Source: Bacillota bacterium (GTDB lineage: Bacteria > Bacillota > Clostridia > Christensenellales > CAG-138). Taken from it: a DNA stretch of 64,000 nt. The stretch lies in assembly GCA_023395595.1 (NCBI GenBank), contig JAEWYO010000060.1, positions 124,001 to 188,000 of the forward strand. Direction: 5' to 3'. Below are positions 17,901 through 27,738 of the stretch, in pieces (position 1 is the first letter of the stretch; each line of letters opens with the position of its first letter). Under the pieces are notes generated by a model. It was not told the DNA's origin, searched no databases, and saw nothing but the letters and a program-made list of their open reading frames with translations. Both the position numbers and the translations under genes were made by a program.

Positions 17901-17935
17901 AAGGCGGGGTTGTTCCCGCCTTTCTTTCTATTCTC
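17901..17935 (+). terminator. Intrinsic terminator of rpsO
   Basis: 8-bp stem AAGGCGGG/CCCGCCTT with a 6-base loop, then a T-rich tract, starting eight bases after the rpsO stop. Confidence 0.9.
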
Positions 17936-18048
17936 TTTGACCGAGAATTGTGTATACAGATTTTACCTGCGCGAATAAAAAACCGCACGATAAACGCAAA
18001 TAAATCCGCATTTGTCTGATTTCCATGTATTTTTTGCTCAACAGCGGA

Positions 18049-18075
18049 TTGATTTGCCCCGAAATTGGTTATAAT
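18049..18075 (+). promoter_or_regulatory. Promoter of pnp
   Basis: -35 TTGATT (18049-18054) and a perfect -10 TATAAT (18070-18075). The 15-base spacer is short, so the true -35 may be weaker than it looks. Confidence 0.55.
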
Positions 18076-18114
18076 AAAAAGAAGATAAAGAAGAAGAAGG
18101 AGCAAACAAATACT

Positions 18115-20211
18115 ATGGAAAGAAACTTCCAAATGCAGCTTGGCGGCAAGACGCTCATCGTCGAAACCGGCAAGTACGCCGAACAGGCGGGCGGAAGCGT
18201 ACTCGTCCGCATGGGCGACACGGCGGTGCTGGTCTGCGCGACCATTGCAAAGACCGCGCGTGACGGCGTGGATTTTCTGCCGCTTTCGGTGGAATATCAA
18301 GAAAAACTCTACTCAGTGGGCAAGATTCCCGGCGGATTCATCAAGCGTGAAGGTCGTCCAACCGATCGTGCGATCCTCAGCTCGCGCCTTATCGACCGCC
18401 CGCTGCGTCCGCTGTTCCCGAAAGGGTTCTATAACGACGTGCAGGTGGTTGCCACCGTCCTCTCTGTGGAGCAGGACGTGCAGCCGGACATCCTCGCGAT
18501 GATCGGTTCCTCTGCAGCGCTCGCCATCAGCGAAGCGCCGTTCTCGGGACCCACGGGTTCTGTTGCGGTTGGCATGGTGGATGGAGAGTTCATCATCAAT
18601 CCCGATGTTGCCCAGCGCGACAAGAGCCGCCTGAGCCTCGTGGTTGCGGGCACCAAAGACGCGGTCATGATGGTTGAAGCCGGCGCAAACGAGGTCTCGG
18701 AAGACGAGATGCTCAATGCAATCCTCTTTGCGCATGAAGAGATCAAAAAGATCGTCAGCTTCCTTGCCGACATTGAAGCCCAGATCGGCAAAGAAAAGCT
18801 GGAACCGGTGATCTATCATCCCAACGAAGAACTGGAAGCGAAGATTCGCGCCTATGCGTTCGACAAGGTCGTCTGGTCGCTGGATACATTTGATCGCCAT
18901 GAGCGCGAGGTGCGCAGCGAACAGGTGAAGGCAGAAACGGTTGAAGCGTTCAAAGAAGAATACCCCGAGTCCGCGAAGGATGTCGGTGCGGTGCTCTACA
19001 CGCTCACCAAAGAAGTCGTTCGCGACAAGATCATCAACAAAAAAATCCGTCCCGACGGACGCGCACAGGATGAGATTCGCCCGATTTGGAGCGAGGTTGG
19101 CATCCTGAACCGCACGCACGGCAGCGCGGTCTTCACCCGCGGACAGACGCAGGTCATGACCATTGCCACGCTCGGTACGATTTCTGAAGCGCAGTCGCTC
19201 GACGGGCTCTCGCTCGAAGAGAGCAAGCGCTATATGCACCAGTACAATATGCCGCCGTACAGCGTTGGCGAAGCCAAGCCCATGCGTGGCGTTGGCCGCC
19301 GCGAAATCGGCCACGGCGCTCTTGCAGAGCGCGCGCTGGAGCCGGTGTTGCCGAGCGAAGCGGAGTTTCCGTACTGCATGCGCCTCGTGAGCGAGGTCAT
19401 CAGCTCCAACGGTTCCACCTCGCAGGCTTCCATTTGCGCAAGCACACTGGCGCTTCTGGATGCGGGCGTACCGATCAAGAAATCCGTTGCCGGCGTTGCG
19501 ATGGGCCTCATCAAGGATGACTCTACCGGCAATATCGCGATTCTGACGGACATCCAGGGCCTTGAAGACTTCCTTGGCGACATGGACTTCAAGGTTGCCG
19601 GTACGCGCGATGGCATCACCGCCATCCAGATGGACATCAAGATCAAGGGCATCAACCGCGAAATCCTCACCCGTGCGCTGGAACAGGCGCGCAAAGGGCG
19701 TATGTTCATCCTTGACAAGATGGACGAAACTCTCCGTGAGCCGCGTGCGGAACTCTCACCCTATGCGCCGCGCATCATCACGTTTACGATCAACCCGGAC
19801 AAGATTCGCGAAGTCATCGGCAGCGGCGGCAAGGTCATCAACAAGATCATTGCCGATACCGGCGTGAAGATCGACATCGAGGACAACGGCACAGTCTACA
19901 TTGCCTCGCCCGACTCTGCTGCCGCGGCGGAAGCCAAGCGCATCATCGACGGCATCGTCAAAGAGATCGAAGTGGGCGATGTCTACCTCGGCACCGTGGT
20001 TGGCATCAAGGATTTCGGCGCGTTCATCAACCTCAAACCCGGCACGGATGGACTGCTGCACATCTCCCGCATCGCCAACAAGCGCGTGGAGAAGGTGGAA
20101 GACGTTCTCTCCATGGGTGAGCAGGTGCTGGTCCGCGTCATTGAGATCGACGCCAAAACCGGCAAAATCAGCCTGACCCGCAAGGACATGCTCCCGCCGG
20201 AAAAGGAGTAA
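18115..20211 (+). CDS. pnp: Polyribonucleotide nucleotidyltransferase (PNPase)
   Basis: 698 residues from ATG 18115, with AGAAGGAG upstream; this is the usual family length. Two RNase PH-like domains (about 10-220 and 310-545) flank a helical linker, and KH ([22 protein letters not shown], in two parts across about 560-600) and S1 ([17 protein letters not shown]) domains end the protein. The phosphate-site region lies around [10 protein letters not shown]. PNPase degrades RNA 3' to 5' with phosphate and acts with RNase J in mRNA turnover. Confidence 0.98.
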   Translation: MERNFQMQLGGKTLIVETGKYAEQAGGSVLVRMGDTAVLVCATIAKTARDGVDFLPLSVEYQEKLYSVGKIPGGFIKREGRPTDRAILSSRLIDRPLRPLFPKGFYNDVQVVATVLSVEQDVQPDILAMIGSSAALAISEAPFSGPTGSVAVGMVDGEFIINPDVAQRDKSRLSLVVAGTKDAVMMVEAGANEVSEDEMLNAILFAHEEIKKIVSFLADIEAQIGKEKLEPVIYHPNEELEAKIRAYAFDKVVWSLDTFDRHEREVRSEQVKAETVEAFKEEYPESAKDVGAVLYTLTKEVVRDKIINKKIRPDGRAQDEIRPIWSEVGILNRTHGSAVFTRGQTQVMTIATLGTISEAQSLDGLSLEESKRYMHQYNMPPYSVGEAKPMRGVGRREIGHGALAERALEPVLPSEAEFPYCMRLVSEVISSNGSTSQASICASTLALLDAGVPIKKSVAGVAMGLIKDDSTGNIAILTDIQGLEDFLGDMDFKVAGTRDGITAIQMDIKIKGINREILTRALEQARKGRMFILDKMDETLREPRAELSPYAPRIITFTINPDKIREVIGSGGKVINKIIADTGVKIDIEDNGTVYIASPDSAAAAEAKRIIDGIVKEIEVGDVYLGTVVGIKDFGAFINLKPGTDGLLHISRIANKRVEKVEDVLSMGEQVLVRVIEIDAKTGKISLTRKDMLPPEKE

Positions 20212-20236
20212 GTTCCGAAGCGAAACACACCAATCA

Positions 20237-20265
20237 GGGCGCGGCGGCAACGCCGCGCCCTTCGT
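20237..20265 (+). terminator. GC-rich hairpin after pnp
   Basis: Perfect 10-bp stem GGGCGCGGCG/CGCCGCGCCC with a GCAA tetraloop. The T-run is poor (TTCGT), so it could equally protect the 3' end of the pnp message. Confidence 0.6.
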
Positions 20266-20303
20266 ATCTGCAAGAGGGCATACCGCATAGATGAAGCCGC
20301 GGC

Positions 20304-20332
20304 TTTCGTCTGGAATGCATTTGTGGTAGAAT
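20304..20332 (+). promoter_or_regulatory. Promoter of the M16 peptidase gene
   Basis: Extended -10 TGGTAGAAT (20324-20332) with a weak -35 TTTCGT (20304-20309) at 17 bases. The leader can fold a 7-bp stem GAAGGTG (20363-20369)/CACCTTC (20391-20397). Confidence 0.5.
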
Positions 20333-20414
20333 ACAAAATTGCAAGCCGTGATCCGCGCAAGAGAAGGTGCTGGCATCCGAAAGGAGAGCACACCTTCGGA
20401 AGGAATGAAAACGC

Positions 20415-21674
20415 ATGATACACCAAAAGACGCTGCCAAACGGCATTCGCCTGATTTATGAAAAAATGGAACACGTCCGCTCTGTGAGCATGGGTGTATG
20501 GGTAGACACCGGCTCTGTACGCGAAACGCAGGAGACGGCGGGTGCTTCACACCTGATTGAGCACATGGTGTTCAAAGGCACTCAGCGCAGAAACGCGGAA
20601 CAGATTGCAATCGAAATGGACGCGATCGGCGGCAACATCAATGCCTTTACGAGCAAGGAAAACACTTGCTTCTACGCAAAGGTACTGGATGAACACCTCG
20701 ATCTTGTCTCCGACGTGCTCTCGGACATCACGTTTCATAGCGTATTTGACCCCGAGGAGCTGAAAAAAGAGCAGGGCGTCGTACTTGAAGAAATCCTGAT
20801 GAACGAGGACAGCCCGGAAGACCTCTCTGGCGAAGAGAGCAACATGCTCTTCTTTGGTGACGAGGCGCTGGCAAGCCCGATTCTCGGCAGTAAGGAGAGT
20901 GTGCGTGCGTTCACCCGTGAATCGCTGCTTGCCTACAAAAACGAATTTTACGTGCCAAACAACATCGTCGTTTCCTGCGCGGGAAACTTCGAGGAGCAGG
21001 CATTGATCGATTCTGTCACGCGCTGGTTCGACGCGCCCGCTTCCGCACGCGCGACCACGCCGATGATGCAACGCTATCCCGGCGGAAAGCGCGAGAAATT
21101 TGTCGAAAAAGATGTTGAACAGGTGCATATCTGCCTGACGCTGCCCGGCTTTGCCAGAGACAGTGAAGGGCAATATCCGCTTGCGGTGCTATCCAACATC
21201 CTCGGCGGGAGCATGAGTTCACGCTTGTTTCAGTCCATTCGTGAGAAGCTTGGTCTTGCGTACTCCGTCTATTCCTACCCGACGAGTTACACAGGCACGG
21301 GCACGCTAACACTGTATGCCGGAACCGGTGAAAAGCAGGCGAAAGAAGTCCTCAGCCGCATGGTGGAGGAGATGGAGCGCGTGCGCAAAGAAGGCGTGAC
21401 CAAAGAAGAACTCCTGCGCTGCCGTGACCAGCTCAAGGGCAGCTACCTTCTGGGCATGGAGTCCTCCGGTGCGCGTATGAACGCGTTGGGTAAGACCCTG
21501 CTGTTACAAAAACGTGAATATAGCGAACAGGAGACGCTCCGCAGAATTGAATGTGTTACAATGGAAGATATTGAACGCATTCTGCCTGTCTGCCTTGAGC
21601 TGAGCCAAGCCAGCACCGCACTGGTCGGCAGAGTCAAGAAACAGAAGAGCGCGTTGCTGGACGTGCTTCGCTGA
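20415..21674 (+). CDS. M16-family zinc metalloprotease (processing-peptidase type)
   Basis: 419 residues. The inverted zinc motif HxxEH is present as HLIEHMVFKGT, with the downstream glutamate in EEILMNEDSPEDLSGEE. The second half carries the inactive M16 domain with PGFARDS and SSRLFQSIREKLGLAYSVYSYP. The family includes mitochondrial processing peptidase beta and B. subtilis MlpA (YmxG), and the gene commonly follows pnp in Bacillota. No signal peptide, so cytoplasmic. Substrate unknown. Confidence 0.93.
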   Translation: MIHQKTLPNGIRLIYEKMEHVRSVSMGVWVDTGSVRETQETAGASHLIEHMVFKGTQRRNAEQIAIEMDAIGGNINAFTSKENTCFYAKVLDEHLDLVSDVLSDITFHSVFDPEELKKEQGVVLEEILMNEDSPEDLSGEESNMLFFGDEALASPILGSKESVRAFTRESLLAYKNEFYVPNNIVVSCAGNFEEQALIDSVTRWFDAPASARATTPMMQRYPGGKREKFVEKDVEQVHICLTLPGFARDSEGQYPLAVLSNILGGSMSSRLFQSIREKLGLAYSVYSYPTSYTGTGTLTLYAGTGEKQAKEVLSRMVEEMERVRKEGVTKEELLRCRDQLKGSYLLGMESSGARMNALGKTLLLQKREYSEQETLRRIECVTMEDIERILPVCLELSQASTALVGRVKKQKSALLDVLR

Positions 21675-21725
21675 CGAACAAGACGATCACCAACCCCCTT
21701 TTCAAACCGGACGGAGGAAACCAAC

Positions 21726-22097
21726 TTGGATAAGCTGGATGTGATTTTTCAACTGCAAGAGTCGCTGGATAGTGACATCGCTTCTCGCAGAAACCTCTCT
21801 TTTTCGCGCGAGGAATGGATGCAAAAAGAAGTACTCGCCATGATCTCGGAGCTTTCCGAGGTGCTTGACGAGGTGAATTTTAAGTGGTGGAAAAACCCGA
21901 AGCCGGTTGACGATGCCGCCCTGAAGGGGGAACTGGTCGATGTGTTGCACTTTTTCGTAAGTATGTGCCTCAAAAGTGGCATGACGGCGGAAGAGTTGTT
22001 CTCACTCTACAAAGCGAAGAATCAGGAGAACTTTGATCGCCAGTACGGCAGGTCTGAAAAGCAGGGTTACGAAATTGGCGGTGAAACGAATGGCTAA
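21726..22097 (+). CDS. Dimeric dUTPase-family (all-alpha NTP pyrophosphatase) protein
   Basis: 123 residues, TTG start with GGAGGAAA upstream. The metal-binding acid clusters of the all-alpha NTP pyrophosphatase fold are visible: ISELSEVLDEVNFKWWK and GELVDVLHFF (ExxD). The FKWW element is characteristic of the dimeric dUTPase branch rather than MazG. It would hydrolyse dUTP to dUMP, keeping uracil out of DNA and feeding thymidylate synthesis. It overlaps the next gene by eight bases. Confidence 0.85.
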   Translation: MDKLDVIFQLQESLDSDIASRRNLSFSREEWMQKEVLAMISELSEVLDEVNFKWWKNPKPVDDAALKGELVDVLHFFVSMCLKSGMTAEELFSLYKAKNQENFDRQYGRSEKQGYEIGGETNG

Positions 22098-23283
22098 ATC
22101 GAAAGTACGCATCAAAGGCCGCTTCTTCATGATGATTCTGATCCTCGTGGGGTTCATCGCGCTGGTGGTCATCGTCGCAAATGCGCTGAAAAAGACCGGC
22201 GAAATCGAGTTTGGTTCTCTTGGCGCAGACATGGAGGTCAACGCTGCGATCATCCGCGACGAGAAGGTTATCATGTCTGAACCATACGAAAAAATCACGT
22301 TTGACGTGGTGGAAGGCGAAACGGTCAACAATGATCAGGTTATCGCCCAGCTCTACAAGCGCGGTTATCAAGACGAGACGATGGTCACGCTGCTCAACCT
22401 GCAAAAGCAGATTTACGATTATCAGATACAGTTGCTCGGCGGGCAAGTGCCGCAGGAGTTGCTCGATCTCAACAACAGTATCGACGAAGTGGAAAAGCAG
22501 ATTCGCGCCGTCTCCCGCGGGCAGAGCAAGTTGGATATGCTGGATCTGGAGCAGACGCTCAAAGATCTTGAAACCCAGCGCACGGCGCTGATGCTGACCA
22601 TCGTGACGCCGGACGCAACGCTCACGCAGCTCTACAGCGACCTCAAGAGCCAGCAGAACGTGATGAGCGGCTGGAAGCGGGACATCAAAAACACCTCCGG
22701 CACGGGTATCGTGAGCTTTTATTTTGACGGTTATGAGCAGGTGCTCAGCGTCAACAAACTCTCGACAATCAACTCTGCGCTGGTCAAAAATGTGGTCAAC
22801 GGTGGCAACACCGCCAAGAATGCGGATTCCACCAGTGAGGTGCCGCTCTATCGCATCATCAACAACACACATTGGTATATCGCGTTTGTGACGAACTCCA
22901 GCGATCCCATGCGCCTCGCCGAAGGGGAACAATACAGCGTACTTTTCCAGAATTATTCCGACCAGCAGTTTACGGCGACTGCGCGCGCAAGCCAGGTCTC
23001 TGAAAAATCGGTTGTCAACGTTCTGGAGTTCAACACCGATATCGGCAAACTCATCGGAACCCGAACGGTTGCTGCGACCATCAGTAAGTCTGCGCAGGGC
23101 TTGGTTGTGCCGCTGAGTGCCATCGAGATCGTTGCCGGTGTGCCGGGGCTTAACATTTCCTATGGTGATTCAGTGCTGCGGGTTGAGGTGGATATTCTCG
23201 CGCAGAGCGAGAATAAGGCGGTCATCCGGGCGAAGAATGCGTCGGATAATCTCACCGCCGGAATGAAGTATCTCAAGCCATGA
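22090..23283 (+). CDS. HlyD-like single-pass membrane protein of the division cluster
   Basis: 397 residues from ATG 22090, overlapping the dUTPase gene by eight bases. A basic N-terminus precedes one transmembrane helix (about 12-32). The extracytoplasmic part shows a biotinyl-lipoyl-like half-motif around KITFDVVEGETVNNDQVIAQLY, a coiled-coil stretch (about 100-185) and beta-rich segments, as in HlyD/membrane fusion adaptors. No transporter is encoded next to it. It is translationally coupled (4-base overlap) to yggS and lies just ahead of sepF, suggesting an envelope or division role; this is inference. Confidence 0.75.
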   Translation: MAKSKVRIKGRFFMMILILVGFIALVVIVANALKKTGEIEFGSLGADMEVNAAIIRDEKVIMSEPYEKITFDVVEGETVNNDQVIAQLYKRGYQDETMVTLLNLQKQIYDYQIQLLGGQVPQELLDLNNSIDEVEKQIRAVSRGQSKLDMLDLEQTLKDLETQRTALMLTIVTPDATLTQLYSDLKSQQNVMSGWKRDIKNTSGTGIVSFYFDGYEQVLSVNKLSTINSALVKNVVNGGNTAKNADSTSEVPLYRIINNTHWYIAFVTNSSDPMRLAEGEQYSVLFQNYSDQQFTATARASQVSEKSVVNVLEFNTDIGKLIGTRTVAATISKSAQGLVVPLSAIEIVAGVPGLNISYGDSVLRVEVDILAQSENKAVIRAKNASDNLTAGMKYLKP

Positions 23284-23972
23284 CGCAGATCGCACAAAAC
23301 ATTACCGAGGTTCGCGAAGAGATCGCAAGCGCGTGCCTGCGCTCCGGGCGAACACCGCAGAGCGTACAGCTCATCGCCGTTTCCAAGTACCAAAGCCTGG
23401 AGAATATGGCAGAGGCGGTTGCGGCGGGGATTCTCACGTTTGGGGAGAATCACGCCCAAGAATTGACTGAAAAGAAAACTTTTTTTGAACAGCAAGGTTG
23501 CAGAGTGCATTTTATTGGACAACTGCAAACGAATAAGATAAAATATGTCTGCGGTTTTGCCGACCTTGTTGAGTCGGTTGACCGGCAAAATCTCGCGCAG
23601 CAGTTGCAGCAAAAAGCGCAGCTGCGCGGCATTGTGCAGGATATTTTGATCCAGGTCAACATCGGTGCGGAGGACCAAAAAGGTGGCGTGCGCGATGAGG
23701 ACTTGGATTCTTTCGCGGAATCTTTGGCGCAGTATACCAATCTACGCCTGCGCGGGCTGATGTGCGTTCCGCCGGCGGTAGAGCCGGAGGAAGCGCGGAC
23801 ATATTTTCGCAAGATGCGCCTGCATTTTGAGCAGCTACAGGCACGAATGGACTGCGCAGTATTCGACACGCTTTCGATGGGTATGAGCCACGATTTTACC
23901 GTTGCCATCGAAGAGGGAGCAACGCAGGTGCGCGTCGGTTCCCGCATCTTTGGCGCGAGAGACAGAAAATGA
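23280..23972 (+). CDS. YggS/YlmE-family pyridoxal phosphate homeostasis protein
   Basis: 230 residues, ATG overlapping the previous stop. The alanine-racemase-like TIM barrel is recognised from IAVSKYQSLENM (PLP lysine), FGENHAQELTEKK, HFIGQLQTNK and the end LSMGMSHDFTVAIEEGATQVRVGSRIFG. The family binds PLP and balances vitamin B6 and amino-acid pools without a known catalytic reaction. Proximity to sepF is the standard ylmE position in Bacillota. Confidence 0.95.
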   Translation: MTQIAQNITEVREEIASACLRSGRTPQSVQLIAVSKYQSLENMAEAVAAGILTFGENHAQELTEKKTFFEQQGCRVHFIGQLQTNKIKYVCGFADLVESVDRQNLAQQLQQKAQLRGIVQDILIQVNIGAEDQKGGVRDEDLDSFAESLAQYTNLRLRGLMCVPPAVEPEEARTYFRKMRLHFEQLQARMDCAVFDTLSMGMSHDFTVAIEEGATQVRVGSRIFGARDRK

Positions 23973-24082
23973 ACAACATCCTCGCGTGCAGGTTCCCAGA
24001 TAAATTGGCACGCAAAACAGAAAAATTTTGAGAGAATGCCCCGGGGGAATGCCTTGGGCTGACGGTTTTCGGAGGAAGACGG

Positions 24083-24562
24083 ATGGCAAGCCTTTATACA
24101 AAATTCCTGGATTTTATCGGAATTGAGGAGAGCGAAGAGCAGGACGACGAGCGCAGAGACGATGGATATTACCGCGATGACGCACCTGAGCGTGCGGTCG
24201 GCGGTGCATTCAGCAACAGCCGTCCCGCCGCCGCGGCACCGAACCGCAGAAGCGAGCGCGGGCAGAGCACGTCCGGCGCAAATCTCCCTATCTCCGGCGG
24301 AATGAAGATGATCGTGTATCACCCCGTGAGCTACGAGGATACGCAGAGCATCATCGACAATCTAAAAAACAGGAAGCCGGTCATCGTCAACATGGAAGAG
24401 CTGGAGCTGGACACAGCGCAGCGCATTCTGGACTTTCTCTCCGGCGCTGTCTACGCGCTCAACGGCACTATGTGCAAGATTTCGCGCGGGATTTTCGTCG
24501 TTGCGCCGAACAACTATGACGTTGTCGGCAACGGCGAGGATGACTACGGCGATCTGGTTTGA
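24083..24562 (+). CDS. sepF: Cell division protein SepF
   Basis: 159 residues, with GGAGGAAG before the ATG. An N-terminal amphipathic start (MASLYTKFLDFIGI) for membrane binding is followed by a variable charged linker to about residue 70. The C-terminal SepF domain reads VYHPVSYEDTQSIIDNLKNRKPVIVNMEELE ahead of FLSGAVYALNGTMCKI (split here for length). SepF polymerises into rings, tethers FtsZ to the membrane and shapes the septum. It is followed by a clear terminator. Confidence 0.96.
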   Translation: MASLYTKFLDFIGIEESEEQDDERRDDGYYRDDAPERAVGGAFSNSRPAAAAPNRRSERGQSTSGANLPISGGMKMIVYHPVSYEDTQSIIDNLKNRKPVIVNMEELELDTAQRILDFLSGAVYALNGTMCKISRGIFVVAPNNYDVVGNGEDDYGDLV

Positions 24563-24592
24563 GCAACAGCCGCATAACGAAACAGAATTCAC

Positions 24593-24625
24593 TGGCACAT
24601 CAGAGCGTTGGTGTGCCATTTTTTT
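24593..24625 (+). terminator. Intrinsic terminator of sepF unit
   Basis: Stem TGGCACA (24593-24599)/TGTGCCA (24612-24618), 12-base loop, followed by seven Ts. Confidence 0.85.
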
Positions 24626-24682
24626 CCAGAGACGCTATGCAAACATTCGCAGCCAAAGTCTTTCGGCAGGAGGGCAAGAACG

Positions 24683-25534
24683 ATGCGCATTGATGAAATC
24701 GTGAACCACGTCTTCACACGCGCCTTTATGGGATATGACATCGAGCAGGTCGATGTGTTTCTGGACGAAATCATCGAAACCCTGGAGAGATATGAGGCGG
24801 AAAAGCGCGAAATGCTCGCCGCGATGGAATACCTGATGCGTAAGTTGGAGCACGGACAAAAGGTGCCGTTTGCGGACATGAAGAAGGAGATCGACTCCGG
24901 CAGACGGCAAGGGAACGCAGCCTTGCCCGGTGGCGAACTGGCTCAGGACGAACAGAAGCCCGCCGCGCGCTCGATTAGCCGCGGAAACGGCGCGAACAAA
25001 CCCATTCGCGCGCCAAAGGTCAACCGCGTCAAGCGGGAGGAAGAGGCAAAGGCGCAGATCATCGAAGAAGCGAAAGCCGCCATCCCGCAGGAGGAGTTGA
25101 CGCAGGATGAGGCAGATCGCCGCGCAAAGCGGATGTCCGCCGCCGCTGTCAACTGGCTTGACGAGTTGCTGATCAACATCGCAGAGCACGAGACGCGGGA
25201 GCGAGAAACACCCGATTCTGCGCAGCAGGCAACCCAACCCGCGGAAGAACCGAAGGTGGAGTCCGATGCCAATCCGCAGTCCACGTCGCAGCCTACGCCG
25301 CAACCTGCGCCAAAGGCGACGTACTCGCCAAAGCCTGCGCCGAAGGCGACGTATACACCAAAGCCTGCGTCGCAGCCGACCGGGCAAGCAACGCCCGTGC
25401 CAAAACCGCAAGAGCCGTTGAATCCCAAACTGAATGAATCCGCCGCGCAACAGCCGGCAACGCAGACGCAGGAGAATGACGCGGCATCCATGCTCCAGAA
25501 GATCTTTCAGCAGGCAGACCATGATGATGAGTAA
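24683..25534 (+). CDS. divIVA: DivIVA-domain protein with long disordered tail
   Basis: 283 residues from ATG 24683, preceded by CAGGAGGG. The N-terminal DivIVA domain (about 1-58) begins MRIDEIVNHVFTRAFMGYD and continues into a coiled coil rich in Glu/Arg. The rest is low complexity: basic linker, acidic patch, then a Pro/Thr/Gln/Ala tail with near-repeats of PAPKATYSPK and PKATYTPKPA (about 205-235). DivIVA proteins sense negative membrane curvature at septa and poles. The tail may recruit partners. The gene is separated from sepF by a terminator. Confidence 0.85.
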   Translation: MRIDEIVNHVFTRAFMGYDIEQVDVFLDEIIETLERYEAEKREMLAAMEYLMRKLEHGQKVPFADMKKEIDSGRRQGNAALPGGELAQDEQKPAARSISRGNGANKPIRAPKVNRVKREEEAKAQIIEEAKAAIPQEELTQDEADRRAKRMSAAAVNWLDELLINIAEHETRERETPDSAQQATQPAEEPKVESDANPQSTSQPTPQPAPKATYSPKPAPKATYTPKPASQPTGQATPVPKPQEPLNPKLNESAAQQPATQTQENDAASMLQKIFQQADHDDE

Positions 25535-25635
25535 ACGCGTTTCCTGACGCATGGTCAAGATTTGCGGGTTATTTGGATAGAAGCACACGAGCAAACGGTT
25601 TGATCGACAGGATCAGATAGAAAGAAACAGGTAGT

Positions 25636-27561
25636 ATGGCCAAACAAAAGAATGCCTTTCCGCCCGTCAGCCGCGAGGAGATGCGCGCACGAGGCATCGA
25701 TCAACTCGATTTTGTCTTCATCAGCGGGGATGCGTATATCGACCATCCCAGCTTCGGCGCGGCAATTATCACCCGTGTGCTCGAAAGCAGGGGTTACAGC
25801 GTCGGCATCATCGCGCAGCCGGACTGGCACAGTGTGGAGCCGTTTCGCGTACTCGGCAAGCCTAAGCTTGCGTTTCTGATCTCCTCCGGCAACATCGACA
25901 GCATGGTCAATCATTATTCCGTCTCTGGATCGCGGAGAACGACAGACGTATACACCGAAGAAGGCGTAGCCGGAAAGCGACCGGATCGCGCGACCATCGT
26001 CTACGCCAACCGTTGTAAGCAGGCGTATTCAGGTGTTCCACTGGTTATCGGCGGTATCGAGGCTAGCCTTCGCCGGTTTGCACACTATGACTATTGGGAC
26101 GATCGCGTTCGCCACAGCATCCTCTACGATGCGTGCGCGGACATCCTGATCTACGGCATGGGGGAGCGCACGATCGTGAAGGTTGCGGATGCGCTCAAGT
26201 CGGGCAAGCCGGTTGCGGAGATTACGGATATCCCAGGCACCTGCGTGCGCGTCAATACTGCCGACGGCAGGGAGGGCGCGGTCATGCTGCCCTCGTACAA
26301 CGAGGTTGTCAAAGACAAGCGCAAATATGCCGAAGCATTTGCCGCGCAGACGCGGGAACAGGATGCCGTGCGCGGCAAACACCTGCTTCAGCCGCATGAA
26401 AAAGGGCTTGTGCTCTGTAATCCACCCGCAATGCCGCTCTCAACCAAGGAGCTGGATGAGGTATACGCCCTGCCATATACGCGAAAACCGCATCCCATGT
26501 ATCGCGGGCACATCCCCGCGATCGACGAGGTTTCGTTCTCTGTGACGTCCGCGCGCGGGTGCTTTGGTAACTGCAACTTTTGCGCACTGACATTTCACCA
26601 GGGTCGCGTTGTTACGGGGAGAAGCCACGCATCGATCCTAGTCGAGGCGGAAAAGATGACCTGGGACCCGGACTTCAAGGGATATATCCACGACGTCGGT
26701 GGGCCAACGGCAAACTTCCGCCATCCGGCCTGCGCAAAGCAGCTCAAGAGTGGCGTGTGTGCGGATCGGCAATGCATCGGTTTTACCGCCTGCAAACAAC
26801 TCGACACATCCGAAGACGACTATGTCGCGCTGCTGCGAAAGATGCGCGAACTGCCGCGCGTAAAAAAAGTGTTTGTGCGCAGCGGGGTGCGGTATGATTA
26901 CGCAATGCTGGATCGCGACGATACTTTCCTGCACGAACTGATTGAGCACCACGTCAGCGGACAGCTCAAGGTCGCGCCGGAGCATGTTTCCGACCGGGTA
27001 CTGAAGTATATGAACAAGCCTCCGCACGCGGTCTATGAGCGCTTTGTGCAAAAATATGAGGCGATCAACAAGAGCCTCGGCATGCGGCAATTTCTTGTGC
27101 CGTATTTGATCAGCTCGCACCCGGGCAGCAATATTCAAGACGCGATTGAACTCGCGCTCTATCTCAAGGAGAAAAATTACCGGCCGGAGCAGGTGCAGGA
27201 TTTTTATCCCACGCCGGGCACCGCCTCCACGTGCATGTACCATACGGGGCTTGATCCCGTGACCATGCAGCCGGTCTATGTGGCCAAATCGCGCGAAGAG
27301 AAGGCGATGCAGCGCGTGCTGATGCAGTGCCACATCCGCAGAAACTGGCCGCTTGTTCGCAAAGCGCTGCGCTCGGCCGACCGCGAAGACCTCATCGGCA
27401 GCGGACGAAACTGTCTTGTTCCGCCGGATTATCTCTCACCGGACGAACAGCGCGCAAACCCGGCAAGGCGCTCACAGCAGCATGGCGGAAACGCTCCGCG
27501 CGGCGGCGGAAAGAAAAAAGCGGGCAAGGGTGGCTATCCGCCACGGCGCGGCAGAGGCTGA
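25636..27561 (+). CDS. YgiQ-family radical SAM protein
   Basis: 641 residues. A cobalamin-binding-like N-terminal region (about 20-180) precedes a radical SAM core with the CxxxCxxC cluster motif in CFGNCNFCALTFHQGR (about residue 307). Further family marks are YIHDVGGPTANFR and KVAPEHVSDRVLKYM. A basic Gly/Arg/Lys-rich tail ends the protein. This is the UPF0313/YgiQ group; the reaction and substrate are unknown, and the group is usually listed as radical SAM of unknown function. It stands alone between divIVA and yceD. Confidence 0.92.
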   Translation: MAKQKNAFPPVSREEMRARGIDQLDFVFISGDAYIDHPSFGAAIITRVLESRGYSVGIIAQPDWHSVEPFRVLGKPKLAFLISSGNIDSMVNHYSVSGSRRTTDVYTEEGVAGKRPDRATIVYANRCKQAYSGVPLVIGGIEASLRRFAHYDYWDDRVRHSILYDACADILIYGMGERTIVKVADALKSGKPVAEITDIPGTCVRVNTADGREGAVMLPSYNEVVKDKRKYAEAFAAQTREQDAVRGKHLLQPHEKGLVLCNPPAMPLSTKELDEVYALPYTRKPHPMYRGHIPAIDEVSFSVTSARGCFGNCNFCALTFHQGRVVTGRSHASILVEAEKMTWDPDFKGYIHDVGGPTANFRHPACAKQLKSGVCADRQCIGFTACKQLDTSEDDYVALLRKMRELPRVKKVFVRSGVRYDYAMLDRDDTFLHELIEHHVSGQLKVAPEHVSDRVLKYMNKPPHAVYERFVQKYEAINKSLGMRQFLVPYLISSHPGSNIQDAIELALYLKEKNYRPEQVQDFYPTPGTASTCMYHTGLDPVTMQPVYVAKSREEKAMQRVLMQCHIRRNWPLVRKALRSADREDLIGSGRNCLVPPDYLSPDEQRANPARRSQQHGGNAPRGGGKKKAGKGGYPPRRGRG

Positions 27562-27570
27562 GACAAAAAA

Positions 27571-27611
27571 ACACGCCCAAACACGCGCGAAAATCGCAGA
27601 AGCGGGCGTGT
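27571..27611 (+). repeat. Inverted repeat after ygiQ-like gene
   Basis: 8-bp arms ACACGCCC (27571-27578) and GGGCGTGT (27604-27611) around a 25-base loop, with an A-run before and no T-run after. It is a poor plus-strand terminator; it may be an mRNA 3' end structure. Confidence 0.4.
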
Positions 27612-27618
27612 GAATCCC

Positions 27619-27647
27619 TTGACAAAACACGGATGAACCGATACAAT
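27619..27647 (+). promoter_or_regulatory. Strong promoter of yceD-rpmF
   Basis: Consensus -35 TTGACA (27619-27624), 17-base spacer, -10 TACAAT (27642-27647). Confidence 0.88.
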
Positions 27648-27738
27648 ACTTAAGGTTGCGTGGAAGCGCGCGGTAGTTTTGTGCGCGCTGGCAGGTAGGA
27701 GCGCGCCGATTTCCTCGGCGGTAAAGGCGGTGGAGATC

